A DNA stretch of 64,000 nucleotides from JANWVO01 sp964458495 (GCA_964458495.1 CAYWJB010000005.1:124001-188000); one strand, 5' to 3'. Shown: positions 1-8,271, counted from the first letter of the stretch. Notes: generated from the letters alone by a model not told the origin. Numbers and translations are program-made.

Positions 1-1
1 A

Positions 2-238
2 GCGCTGCCGCACGGGTTGCGGGTGCGGCTGCCGTATGCGCCGGAAGGGGCGGCGGGTTGGAACGTCTACGTGAGCGGGGCCGACACCGCGCCGGGTTTG
101 CAGAACGCGGCGCCGATGGGGCTTGAAGAAGCGTGGGAACTGCCGCCGGAAGGAGTGGCAAGCGGCCGGCCGGCGGGCGAGGGGCAGGCGGCCGATGAAG
201 TGATCCGCGCGGGCGGATTCATTTTGCTGAGGGGCTGA
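2..238 (+). CDS. Partial phage-like virion protein, C-terminal end only
   Basis: The reading frame is open from the left edge of the window and stops at 236-238, so the 5' part is missing. About 78 residues are visible. The stretch GWNVYVSGADTAPGLQNAAP resembles the GYNVYVG...LQN-type repeats seen in phage tail and baseplate proteins; this comparison is from memory. The stop lies 3 bases before the next start, so it is read as the first visible member of the tail operon. Function cannot be given beyond probable structural protein. Confidence 0.5.
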   Translation, partial: ALPHGLRVRLPYAPEGAAGWNVYVSGADTAPGLQNAAPMGLEEAWELPPEGVASGRPAGEGQAADEVIRAGGFILLRG

Positions 239-241
239 GCG

Positions 242-736
242 ATGACGTTCACGATTCGCGAGGTGCTGGAGCGGGTGCGGGAGCTGCTGGAGGGTGAGGG
301 CGGACTGGCGGACAGTCTGGAGCAGTTGAGAGGGGAGTATGAGGCCGAGGACCGGGCCTGGCCGCTGCGGACAGTGGTGCTGAAGGCGGCACCGGAGCAT
401 ATCGAGCAGGCGTGGGGCGGCCGGTATCCGGCAGTGAACGTTTACTGCGAGAAGGTGCGGAGCCGCCCGACGGAGCGGCTGCGCCGGTTTTCGGGCGAAG
501 TGCAAGCAGGGATCGAAGTGAGGGTGTCGCAGGACCGTCTGGAGGGGATCACGGATCTGTTGCATTACTACTGCGACGCGGTGAGAGACGTGATGGAGAG
601 GCGCGGCGGCTGCATTGGGCCGGGGCTGTACCTGAGCGGCGAGGCGACAGTCCACGTCGATCCGGTGAAGAAGGGCGGGAGCCATTTTCTTCAAACCGGG
701 CGGGTGATGTGCACGGTGATTGTGAACCGGGAATGA
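242..736 (+). CDS. Phage tail-terminator/tail-completion-like protein (tentative)
   Basis: A 164-residue soluble protein with no signal peptide or membrane segment. Its size, its place just before the tail-tube candidate, and its mixed make-up fit the small tail-completion proteins that cap the tail tube and join it to the head in siphophages and gene transfer agents. That role rests on gene order; I recognise no diagnostic motif. The N-terminal 30 residues look helical (IREVLERVRELLEGEGGLAD) and the C-terminal part looks beta-rich. It starts with ATG three bases after the upstream stop and is part of the same operon. Confidence 0.5.
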   Translation: MTFTIREVLERVRELLEGEGGLADSLEQLRGEYEAEDRAWPLRTVVLKAAPEHIEQAWGGRYPAVNVYCEKVRSRPTERLRRFSGEVQAGIEVRVSQDRLEGITDLLHYYCDAVRDVMERRGGCIGPGLYLSGEATVHVDPVKKGGSHFLQTGRVMCTVIVNRE

Positions 737-752
737 GCGGAGAAAGCGGGCA

Positions 753-1919
753 ATGAGTTGCTACATTTCGACGAGGAACAGCCGTTATTATGCGGTGAAA
801 GAGGCGGAATTCGGGAAAGTGGCCGCAGCCAGCGCTTCCGGCCGGTTCGGCGCCGTCTGGCTGCGGGTGGCGCAAAAGCACGAGGAGCCGCGCAGGCGCG
901 ACAAAACGGGCACGCGGACCCGTGCAGGCGTGGCGGGCCGGCTGCGGAAGCGGACGAGCTTCGAACTCAGCACGTACCTGTTTGCGCGCGAGGCCGGGGA
1001 GGCGGCGCCAAGGTGCGGCGCGCTGGTGGAGGCGGCGCTGGGCGCGGCGCCCCGGGTGACGGCGGGAGGGCTGCCGGTGGCTCAAGTGCAGGGGAGCATG
1101 GTAGTGTTCGGCGCGAGCCACGGCCTTCAGCCGGGCGACGGTCTGAGCATCGGCGGAGAGTTGAGGGTGGTGACGGCGATCCCGGACAACCAAACGGTGT
1201 GGGTGAGCGCTCCATTCCGGGGAGGCGGTGGAGCCGTGACAGGTGGCGCCGTAAGCTACGGCCTGGCGGGGCAGCTTCCGAGCGTGAGTCTTTACGAATA
1301 CTGGACGCCAGAGGGGGCCGTTCAACGGATCCTGACCGGAAGTGTGGTGGACGAGATGGAAGTGGAGCTGAACGGGGACTTCCACGAGTTGACGTTTCGA
1401 GGCGTATCGGCGGGCGTGATCGACAACCGGACGTTCGAAGGCGGGCAGGGCGGGCTGGCAATGTTTCCCGCCGAGCCGGCGACCGAGGCTCTGTTGGAGA
1501 CTCCTGTGCCGGGGCACCTGGGCCAAGCGTGGGCAGGGACGGGCCCATGGCCTCTGGAGACGCTGTCACAAGCCCGCGTCCGGGTGAAGAACAACGTGGA
1601 GCTCAGGTGGCGGGATTTTGGGTTGATGGAGCCGAAATGCGCCGTGCCGGGCGACCGGGAAGTGACGATCGATCTGGAGATTTATGGCACGGGCGCGGAG
1701 GCGTGCGAGGCGCTGTATGCAAGTGCGAGTCGTCGTGAGCCAATGCCCCTCATGGTTCAAATGGGAGAAGTTCCAGGGGCAATGTGCGGCGTTTATGTTC
1801 CGAATTTTGTTCCTGCTCCTCCAGAATTTCTGGATGGAGAGGAGCGGCTTCGGTGGCGGCTACGGGGCAGTATTGCGCAAGGGGTTCGAGAAGACGAGAT
1901 TCACGTTGTTTTCGGCTGA
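753..1919 (+). CDS. Phage major tail (tail-tube) protein candidate
   Basis: A 388-residue protein, ATG start 16 bases after the upstream stop. It is rich in beta-strand and Gly, with paired segments such as DEMEVELNGDFHELTFRGVS that look like a tube-type beta barrel. A central part around residues 110-165 (QGSMVVFGASHGLQPGDGLS...) resembles a small inserted domain. Gene order (terminator-like gene, tube, frameshifted chaperone, tape measure) is the standard siphophage order and is the main reason for the call. It is longer than many tube proteins, which would fit an inserted or added decoration domain. No enzyme motif is visible. Confidence 0.5.
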   Translation: MSCYISTRNSRYYAVKEAEFGKVAAASASGRFGAVWLRVAQKHEEPRRRDKTGTRTRAGVAGRLRKRTSFELSTYLFAREAGEAAPRCGALVEAALGAAPRVTAGGLPVAQVQGSMVVFGASHGLQPGDGLSIGGELRVVTAIPDNQTVWVSAPFRGGGGAVTGGAVSYGLAGQLPSVSLYEYWTPEGAVQRILTGSVVDEMEVELNGDFHELTFRGVSAGVIDNRTFEGGQGGLAMFPAEPATEALLETPVPGHLGQAWAGTGPWPLETLSQARVRVKNNVELRWRDFGLMEPKCAVPGDREVTIDLEIYGTGAEACEALYASASRREPMPLMVQMGEVPGAMCGVYVPNFVPAPPEFLDGEERLRWRLRGSIAQGVREDEIHVVFG

Positions 1920-1929
1920 GGGGACGAGA

Positions 1930-2295
1930 GTGGACTACGAAAGCACGGTGAAGCGAGAGTCGAAAGCCTGTCCTGGCGTGCGGTACGTGATCCGGAGGCC
2001 GTCCTTGCAGAGGAGGGCAGAGATCACGAGAAGCGTGCGCGAGCTTCTGACAGAGCTGGAGTACAGGGAATCGGGAGAGGGCGTGGCGGACCGGCTGGCA
2101 GCGGCGGAACTGGAGAGCCGTATCGACAGCGCGTATCTGGAATGGGGGCTGGCGCGTGTGGAGGGCCTGCGGATTGACGGCGCCGACTGCGACGTGCGCG
2201 CGCTGATCGAGAGCGGTCCGGAGGAGCTCTGCCGGGAAATTGCGGCAGCGATCCGGCGGGAATGCCGGCTGAGCGAAGAAGAACGAAAAAACTGA
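1930..2295 (+). CDS. Tail assembly chaperone, frame-0 product (lambda gpG-like)
   Basis: A 121-residue acidic, helical protein starting at GTG 1930, ten bases after the tube candidate ends. An in-frame start further upstream would lie inside the tube gene, so the GTG is preferred. In many tailed phages the gene between the tube and the tape measure encodes a chaperone made in two forms by ribosomal frameshifting; this one ends in codons CGA AAA AAC TGA, a textbook -1 slippery site placed directly before the stop. The frame-0 protein would bind the tape-measure protein and hold it soluble until the tube forms around it. The role is inferred from position and frameshift architecture. Confidence 0.7.
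   Translation: MDYESTVKRESKACPGVRYVIRRPSLQRRAEITRSVRELLTELEYRESGEGVADRLAAAELESRIDSAYLEWGLARVEGLRIDGADCDVRALIESGPEELCREIAAAIRRECRLSEEERKN
2286..2292 (+). promoter_or_regulatory. Programmed -1 ribosomal frameshift site A AAA AAC
   Basis: The heptamer A-AAA-AAC lies in the correct phase (CGA AAA AAC) with the frame-0 stop TGA at 2293-2295 immediately after it. Slipping back one base continues translation as AAA AAA CTG ATC into a frame open to 2630. A -1 shift at this heptamer type is established for tail assembly chaperones and for other genes. GC-rich sequence from about 2320 could form a stimulatory stem, but I did not establish a structure. Confidence 0.8.
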
Positions 2296-2630
2296 TCCTC
2301 GCCCTTCATTACTACACGGGGGGCGCCGCCGGGTGGAGGTGCGAGGATTGCCGGAGGGCGGGCCTGGAGGAGAAACGGCGGTGCGGGTGGAGCGCGAAGG
2401 ATGTTGACGGGACGGCTCCGGTGTGGGCGGGATACGGCTCGGCCGCAATGCGGTGCCCGAAGACAGTGATTACTCCGGACAGTGTGGCGTGGCTGGAGAT
2501 GTGGGCTGTGTGGAGGCATACGGGGAAGGGCCCGGAACCTGTCTGGAGCGCGAAGGACCTGGAGGCTATGGCGGCGCTGGAGCAGGCGTGGGAGAGGATG
2601 CAGGATGAAGCGCGAAGATCTGGAGCTTGA
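2292..2630 (+). CDS. Frameshift extension of tail assembly chaperone (gpGT-like T domain)
   Basis: This is the -1 frame reached from the slippery site. It adds 112 residues, giving a fusion of about 233 residues with the upstream frame. The extension carries four cysteines spaced CX2C-X10-C-X23-C (CEDC at its start), which could bind a metal, then a helical, Trp-rich tail. In lambda the equivalent T domain contacts the tail tube protein; that analogy is inference. An ATG at 2262 in this frame could allow separate translation, but it has no well-spaced ribosome binding site and its overlap with the upstream gene is better explained by frameshifting. The end overlaps the next gene by 26 bases. 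Confidence 0.7.
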   Translation: MILALHYYTGGAAGWRCEDCRRAGLEEKRRCGWSAKDVDGTAPVWAGYGSAAMRCPKTVITPDSVAWLEMWAVWRHTGKGPEPVWSAKDLEAMAALEQAWERMQDEARRSGA

Positions 2631-3177
2631 ATCGCGGATTGCCGAGGCCGTGCGGGCGGCAGCGGGCGTGTGGCGGACGGGTTCGGTTGCATCCCAAGCG
2701 GAGGCGGCCACTGGAAGGGATGCGGGGGCGGGCGGATCCGCCGAGAGGTTGGCGACAGCATTCGGCGACCTGCTTTCGCGGCTGGATGCGCTGGCGAGGC
2801 CGGCGACAACGGCAGTGGAAGGCGGGTGGAAGGGGGTGGTTTCGAGCCTGAATCCCATAATGGGAGGGCTTCTGAGACTCTTCGGAGGCGGGGAGCCGGA
2901 AGGCCCTGCGGCGCCGGCGGCAGCAGTCCGGCCGGCGGCTGCGAAGCTCGAGCTTGGGTACGGGAGCGGGCGTGAGGGGTACTTCATGGTCGACCGGGAC
3001 GCGAGCGGGATGGTACGAGCGGGCGCGCCGGTGGGAGCGCCAACCGTGGTGGTCAACATCGACACGATAGACAGCAGGTCTTTCCTGGAACGGACACCCG
3101 AGATAGCCGAAGCCGTGAAGCGGGTGATTCTGGAGGCGGAGGGGATGCGAGAGGTTTTCGGAGCTTTGCAGGAGTAA
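2605..3177 (+). CDS. Short tape-measure-like tail protein
   Basis: A 190-residue protein starting at ATG 2605 inside the end of the chaperone extension. Residues 1-95 are helical and contain a Gly/Leu-rich stretch (VVSSLNPIMGGLLRLFGG) that may be hydrophobic; residues 100-125 are Ala/Pro rich; the C-terminal part TVVVNIDTIDSRSFLERTPE followed by a helix resembles, from memory, the C-terminal end of some tape-measure proteins (DSRSFL..... EIAEAVRR). It sits exactly where the tape-measure gene should be, but it is far shorter than usual (normally many hundreds of residues). Either the tail is very short, or this is a reduced module, or another gene supplies the measure function. Confidence 0.5.
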   Translation: MKREDLELESRIAEAVRAAAGVWRTGSVASQAEAATGRDAGAGGSAERLATAFGDLLSRLDALARPATTAVEGGWKGVVSSLNPIMGGLLRLFGGGEPEGPAAPAAAVRPAAAKLELGYGSGREGYFMVDRDASGMVRAGAPVGAPTVVVNIDTIDSRSFLERTPEIAEAVKRVILEAEGMREVFGALQE

Positions 3178-3181
3178 GAGC

Positions 3182-3538
3182 ATGCTGGAATTCCCAAGGC
3201 TGAAAACGGGAGTGAGCGCACAATATCCGCTTCAGCGGGAAATTCTTGCAGAAACGCGGACATTCACGTTTCTGGACGGCAAACAACAGAGGTTTCCCGT
3301 CAAAAGGCTCCGGAGAAGGTGGGCCGTCCGGCTTGGGGATCTGGCGGAGGACGAGGCGGCGGCGATCGAGACTTTTGCTTTCCAGCACCGGGAGACTGGA
3401 GAGGCATTTCGATTTCTGGATCCGGTGACGGGCAGGGAGCATTTCCCGTGCTACCTCGAGGGGCGGGCGCAGCAACAAACAGCCGTGGGACCCGGGCGGA
3501 GGCAGAGCGTTCTGATCGTGGTCGAAGGGGAGGGGTGA
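3182..3538 (+). CDS. Distal tail protein-like, copy 1
   Basis: A 118-residue protein whose N-terminal plan (short beta start, SAQYPL, a central RRWAVRLGDLAEDEAAAIETF block, then FRFLDP.TGRE) is repeated in the next gene (RRWVLRFEDLTDGEAAALVTC, FVFADPAGN). The two are therefore tandem relatives. In siphophages and gene transfer agents, small beta-sandwich proteins at this place form the ring at the distal end of the tail. The call rests on order and on the internal similarity. It starts 4 bases after the tape-measure candidate. Confidence 0.5.
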   Translation: MLEFPRLKTGVSAQYPLQREILAETRTFTFLDGKQQRFPVKRLRRRWAVRLGDLAEDEAAAIETFAFQHRETGEAFRFLDPVTGREHFPCYLEGRAQQQTAVGPGRRQSVLIVVEGEG

Positions 3539-3539
3539 G

Positions 3540-4313
3540 ATGTATTTTCCGGTGCAGGCGAGCCGGGTTCAGGCGCAGTATCCGGTGACGAGGATCACGG
3601 AATCGCGGTTTCGCGAGGTGGAGACTCCGGGCGGGAAGCGGTGGAGGAGCGCCAGCGACGGACCCGCGGTGCGCCGGTGGGTACTGAGGTTCGAGGACCT
3701 GACAGACGGAGAAGCTGCGGCGCTGGTGACTTGCTACGAAGCTTGCGCCGGCGGCTGGCGCACCTTCGTTTTTGCCGATCCCGCGGGGAACCTGCTGCGG
3801 TGGAGCGAGGACCTGGAGGCTGCGGTTTGGGGCAAGGATGCGGGCTTGGCGGTAACAAGGTCTGGCGGCGCGGCGGAGCGGCCTGCGGAGTTCCAAGTGG
3901 TCAACGGGAGTGCGGCGGCGGCGAAGATCTGGCAGGAACTGGACCTTCCGCCGGGGCTGGCTGTCTGCGTCTCGTGCGAGGTGCGGGGGGAGGGAGTGAC
4001 TCTACGGGCGCCCGGCGGGGCGCCGAGAGGCGTGGCGGCGAGCGGGGAGTGGACGAAAGCGTTCGTCACAGGAGAGAGCTCGGGAGGAGTCCAGAGGGTC
4101 GAACTCGAGATCCCGGCCGGGGCAACTGCTTTTGTCCGCAGAATGCAGGCAGAAACGCAGCTGGCTCCCTCGGAATACGAGGGCACGTTCGAAACGGGCG
4201 GAATCCACGTGAAGACGCGCTTTGCCGAGGACGGACTTCAGTTGGTTGCGGTGGCGCCTGACCGTCACAGGGCGGAAGTGATTCTCGAGAGCGCATTGGA
4301 GAATGCCGGGTGA
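3540..4313 (+). CDS. Distal tail protein-like, copy 2 with extra C-terminal domain
   Basis: A 257-residue protein. Residues 1-90 are related to the whole upstream protein; residues about 95-240 add a Gly/Val-rich beta domain (AVWGKDAGLAVTRSGG..., then ELDLPPGLAVCVSCEVRGEG) of the kind found as carbohydrate-binding-like modules on tail tips. It could contact the cell surface, but no binding residues can be named. It begins one base after the stop of copy 1, and its stop TGA overlaps the GTG start of the tail-tip gene (GTGA), indicating translational coupling. Confidence 0.5.
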   Translation: MYFPVQASRVQAQYPVTRITESRFREVETPGGKRWRSASDGPAVRRWVLRFEDLTDGEAAALVTCYEACAGGWRTFVFADPAGNLLRWSEDLEAAVWGKDAGLAVTRSGGAAERPAEFQVVNGSAAAAKIWQELDLPPGLAVCVSCEVRGEGVTLRAPGGAPRGVAASGEWTKAFVTGESSGGVQRVELEIPAGATAFVRRMQAETQLAPSEYEGTFETGGIHVKTRFAEDGLQLVAVAPDRHRAEVILESALENAG

Positions 4314-7300
4314 ACCAGATCAGCGATTGGAAGCAACGTGAGGAGACGCTGACGCCCCTCCTTCTATTCGAATGCCAGCCCGCAGAGGGGACGGAAGAGC
4401 TGTGGTGCACGCACGCCGTCAGAGCCGAAGGGAAGGCTTACGAGGGGCGCGTGTTGCGGCACAGCGGATTCGAGATGCGGCTTGGGGCCGAGGACGGTCT
4501 GGACAACGGATCCCGATTGACGCTGACGCTGGCGAATGTGGACGGGCGGATTTCGCAGATCGATGCGAATCCCGGATGGCGGGGCGCGAGGCTGAGAGTA
4601 CGATTCGGGTTTTTCGATCTGACCACTGGCGAGCCGGCCAGCGAACTGGTGACGGTTTTCCTGGGACTTGCGAATCCAGCCGAAGAGATTACCGAGCGCG
4701 ATGCCCGGCTGAGTTTTGTCAACCGGCTCAGCCTGCAGCGGGTGCAGGCGCCGCAATTGAGGATCCAGGCGCGGTGTCCCTGGCGCTTTCCATCGACGCG
4801 GGAGCAGCGGGAAGAGGCGTTGGAGGGAGGAGCCGAGGGGCGGTACTCGCACTTCTACCGGTGCGGTTACTCGCCCGATGTGGAGGGTGGCTGCGGGAAC
4901 CTGAACGGCGACGAGCCGTATACGGACTGTAATTACACGCGCGAGGATTGCCAACAGCGCGGGATGTTCGAGAAGGATTCGCAGAACCGGCCGACGGCGC
5001 GGTTTGGGGGTTTTGCCTTTCTTCCCGCGGGGCTCTTGACGAAGGCTCATGGCACACGGGACGCGCAATGGTCGGAGCCGCTGGACGGCAGGGCAAGGCC
5101 GAACGATGCGGTTCCGGTGATCTACGGGACGGCGTGGATCCAGGCGCCAGTGATTTTCGCCAGGAACGACGGGAACCTGACGCACTGCGAAGCGCTGGTG
5201 GGGATGGGGCCGATCGAGGGGGTGAGGAAAGTCATCGCCAACGGGGTGGAGATACCGCAAGCCGATGACGGGCGTGACATGTCGGGAACCGGGTGGTACC
5301 GTTTGCTGACGCGCGGCGAGCGGAACGGCGGATTCAATACCGGGTTTGCCGACAGCGAAGGCAGGCCGATGGGGGACCCACACGGGAGCCTGGCCTGTCT
5401 GAGCGTGGTGCTGCCCAACGCGATCGTCGACAGGGGAAAGCTGCCGAGAATCGAAGTGCTGGCGGACGGGTTGCGGCTGGAGAGATATGATGCGCAAGGT
5501 CAGGTGATCGACGCCAGTTTTACCCGGAATCCGGCATGGATTTTACTCGATCTTTTCCGGTCGGCAGGCTGGCGGAAGGAGGAGATTGATTTCGCAAGTT
5601 TCGCAGCGACGGCGCAGTATTGCGACGAATTTGTGACGGTTGCCGGTCCGGACGGTGAACCGCTCCAGGGGCCGCGATTCGAAGTGAACGCGGCATTGAC
5701 GAGGCGCCGGAGCCTGAGTGAAACGGTGAAGGGCATCCGGTCGGCATCGGGGCTAATGCTTTCTTTCGATGCGGAAGGGAAGCTCAGCTTGCGTCCCGAG
5801 GCCACATTGGAACGGCAGCATCCGGCGAAGGCGCCGTCGAGCAACGCAAGCGCGCCAATGCACGGCGGATGGCCGGCATATGAATTCGGGGACGGGAGCA
5901 ATGGAGTTTCCGGCATTCTGCTGCGCAGGGGAGGGGAGTCCACCTTCCGCGTTTACCGCCGGAGTTCGGGCGAGGCGCCCAACCGTCTCACGGTGGAGTA
6001 CACAAACGCGTTCAGGGATTACGCGCCGGAGTCGCTGTCGTTCGTGGATTACGAGGATGCGCGCCTGCAAGGCTGCGAGGTTTCAGCCGCGCACAGCGCG
6101 CTGGGGCTGCCGCATTTCGATCAGGCGGCGCGGATCCTCCGACTCCAGCTCGAGAAAAACCTGCGGGGCAACCAGTATGTGGAGTTCGAGACCACCGTAC
6201 AGGCTTTCGGGTTGCGGCCAGGCGACATCATTACGATCACGCACTTGCGCAGCGGTTTTGACCGGACGCCGTTTCGAGTTCTGAAAGTGGCGGCGGGGTT
6301 GAACTTCGAGACAGCCCGGATCACGGCGCAGCGTCACGAGGATGCATGGTATGAGCGGGTTGCCGCGGAGAAGCCCTTCGAGGGCGCGGAGATCCTCCAG
6401 AACGGCGGGGTGCCGCTTTCGTTGGCCGGGAAGGCCAGGAATGCTTCCGGGGAGGAGGAGTTTGAGTTTGAGGAGGCCGAGGCGGGAGGCGAAGGCAATG
6501 TGGAGGTGACCGTGCGGTTCACAGCGCCTCCGAAACCCGGGATCGGCGCTCCCCGGGTTCCGTCGGTGGACTTGGTCCCGCGAATCCGGAGCGGGGAAGG
6601 GACACTGGCGGGAGGCAGGACGTGGTATTACGCCGTGAGCGCTGTGAATGCGACGGGGCAGGAGTCGAAGGGATCCTTCGTCGTGGAGGCGCGCTTGTCC
6701 GGCGGGGCGGAAGGCTATGCAGTGGAACTCAAGGGGATCCGAACCGGGGCCGACGCTGCGGGAATCCGGGTCTACCGCGGAGAGAGCCCGTTCCGGTTGC
6801 GGCGCATTGCGGAAGTCTCGCCGGTTCCGACAGAGTTCGTCGATGCCGGGCTTTCGGCGAGCCTAACCCCGGTTCCTGATCCGAACTTCGACCACGCGAG
6901 ATTCCAGTGGCGCTTCGAGTATTTGCCACCCACTGCAACCGATTCGGCCGCGGCGGCGATGATCGGGAATTCGACGCTAGGAATGCAGCCAGACGAGTAC
7001 CGGGGCCGGGTAGTGCGGATCATCTCGGGCAAAGGCGCCGGACAGGAGCGGCAAGTGACGCACAACACCGAAACGGAGATCCACGTGTCGCCGCCGTGGA
7101 ACGTGGCGCCAGACACAACGAGTATCTTCGCCGTTTCAGAGACGGGGTGGAGACCCGGGGGGCTCACGAGATCTGACGAAATCCGATTCGTTGTGCCGGC
7201 TGGATATGGCGGCGCGATTCAGGTCATGGGTGTTGCCGTGAGCGGGCGAGGGGCGGAGAGTCCAGAGGCGGAAGCGCTGGTGGGGAGGCATGAACTCGGG

Positions 7301-8221
7301 CTTGCGGGCGCCGGAGACAGAGATGTGCCGCCCATGCCGGGCTTCGGACTGACCGCGCACGGGCAAGGCGGTTTTGTGATCAGCGGGATCGGTTTCCCGA
7401 CGCTGGAGAACACGCGGACGATCCGCACGGGCTCACTTGTTGTCCATTATTGGGATGAGCTGAAGAGCCCCTGCCCCTGGCGCCTGGGGGCGGCGATGGA
7501 TGCTGCGGCAGTGGTGCTGGAGGCTTCCTCTCCGATGCCGGCGGCACAAGGGGATCTGGTGCAAGTGGAGCAGGAGTTGATGCGCGTGCTGGAAGTTTGG
7601 GACGCCGGCGCCCGGTTGCTGGTGGACCGCGGGGTTCACGACACCGAAGCCGTGATCCACACGGCGGGCACGCCGGTCTACCTGCTGGAACGGCACACCT
7701 CCGTGATGGCGTTCTCCAAAGGATTCTTTGGAAGCCCGGCCAGCGGAAGCTACAGCCGGAGAGTGGATCTCAAGAACGCTCGGATTGCGGCAGGCGAGTA
7801 TTACGTAACCAACGACCGGGGATCGAGTCCGACCGCATATCAGGCCTACACTGCGACTGCAGAGGGAGGGCTGAGAACGATGGTCGGAGGGCAGTACACG
7901 TTCCAGTTTGATAGCGAACTGGCTGTGGCGGCGCACATTTCGCCACCGATCATTGTGGAGTCGACACGGGCTGTGAGAGACGTGCAGGCTCATGTGGACC
8001 AACCTCCCGCCGGAGAGCCCGTGCTGATTCGCGTGTCGGTTGACGATGAGCCTTACGCAGACCTGGTTGTGCAACCGGGATTCAGGGATTCGGAAGCAGT
8101 GAACTGCTTCGACCGGCTCCCCTTGACCGAGGGGGCGCGGGTAACCGCTTCCATCCTGGCAGTGGGGACGGGGGTGAACAGCTATCCGGGCCGTGGGTTG
8201 ACCGTCACTTTGCGACTTTAG
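4310..8221 (+). CDS. Large phage tail-tip/hub protein with gpL-like cysteine motif and FN3-like region
   Basis: A 1303-residue protein, GTG start overlapping the upstream stop. Residues 1-215 hold a tail-hub-like region and a four-cysteine motif at Cys185, Cys195, Cys207 and Cys214 (CGY...C...P.TDC..T..DC), the same layout as the C-terminal iron-sulfur-binding domain of lambda tail-tip protein gpL. Residues around 240-560 resemble the central hub region of gpJ-type tip proteins. Around 740-850 there is a fibronectin-III-like stretch (RTWYYAVSAVNATGQESKG, then GIRVYRGESPFRLRRIAEVS), and the last 400 residues look like repeated beta domains for receptor contact. It combines parts that lambda keeps in separate gpL and gpJ. 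It is the last gene of the module; a tRNA follows after 50 bases. Confidence 0.75.
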   Translation: MNQISDWKQREETLTPLLLFECQPAEGTEELWCTHAVRAEGKAYEGRVLRHSGFEMRLGAEDGLDNGSRLTLTLANVDGRISQIDANPGWRGARLRVRFGFFDLTTGEPASELVTVFLGLANPAEEITERDARLSFVNRLSLQRVQAPQLRIQARCPWRFPSTREQREEALEGGAEGRYSHFYRCGYSPDVEGGCGNLNGDEPYTDCNYTREDCQQRGMFEKDSQNRPTARFGGFAFLPAGLLTKAHGTRDAQWSEPLDGRARPNDAVPVIYGTAWIQAPVIFARNDGNLTHCEALVGMGPIEGVRKVIANGVEIPQADDGRDMSGTGWYRLLTRGERNGGFNTGFADSEGRPMGDPHGSLACLSVVLPNAIVDRGKLPRIEVLADGLRLERYDAQGQVIDASFTRNPAWILLDLFRSAGWRKEEIDFASFAATAQYCDEFVTVAGPDGEPLQGPRFEVNAALTRRRSLSETVKGIRSASGLMLSFDAEGKLSLRPEATLERQHPAKAPSSNASAPMHGGWPAYEFGDGSNGVSGILLRRGGESTFRVYRRSSGEAPNRLTVEYTNAFRDYAPESLSFVDYEDARLQGCEVSAAHSALGLPHFDQAARILRLQLEKNLRGNQYVEFETTVQAFGLRPGDIITITHLRSGFDRTPFRVLKVAAGLNFETARITAQRHEDAWYERVAAEKPFEGAEILQNGGVPLSLAGKARNASGEEEFEFEEAEAGGEGNVEVTVRFTAPPKPGIGAPRVPSVDLVPRIRSGEGTLAGGRTWYYAVSAVNATGQESKGSFVVEARLSGGAEGYAVELKGIRTGADAAGIRVYRGESPFRLRRIAEVSPVPTEFVDAGLSASLTPVPDPNFDHARFQWRFEYLPPTATDSAAAAMIGNSTLGMQPDEYRGRVVRIISGKGAGQERQVTHNTETEIHVSPPWNVAPDTTSIFAVSETGWRPGGLTRSDEIRFVVPAGYGGAIQVMGVAVSGRGAESPEAEALVGRHELGLAGAGDRDVPPMPGFGLTAHGQGGFVISGIGFPTLENTRTIRTGSLVVHYWDELKSPCPWRLGAAMDAAAVVLEASSPMPAAQGDLVQVEQELMRVLEVWDAGARLLVDRGVHDTEAVIHTAGTPVYLLERHTSVMAFSKGFFGSPASGSYSRRVDLKNARIAAGEYYVTNDRGSSPTAYQAYTATAEGGLRTMVGGQYTFQFDSELAVAAHISPPIIVESTRAVRDVQAHVDQPPAGEPVLIRVSVDDEPYADLVVQPGFRDSEAVNCFDRLPLTEGARVTASILAVGTGVNSYPGRGLTVTLRL

Positions 8222-8226
8222 GAGTG

Positions 8227-8256
8227 CTGTCATGAGGCCTCTCGCCGTGTTATAAA
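8227..8256 (+). promoter_or_regulatory. Candidate sigma-70 promoter for tRNA-Val
   Basis: CTGTCA at 8227-8232 and TATAAA at 8251-8256, 18 bases apart, lie between the last tail gene and the tRNA. The match to TTGACA/TATAAT is 4 of 6 and 5 of 6. The predicted start would be a few bases before the tRNA 5' end. Read by eye only. Confidence 0.4.
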
Positions 8257-8271
8257 GGAAACAAGCCACGA

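Noticed and set aside
2262..2630. Independent small gene starting at ATG 2262
   Set aside because: It overlaps the chaperone, lacks a properly spaced ribosome binding site and is explained by the frameshift site.
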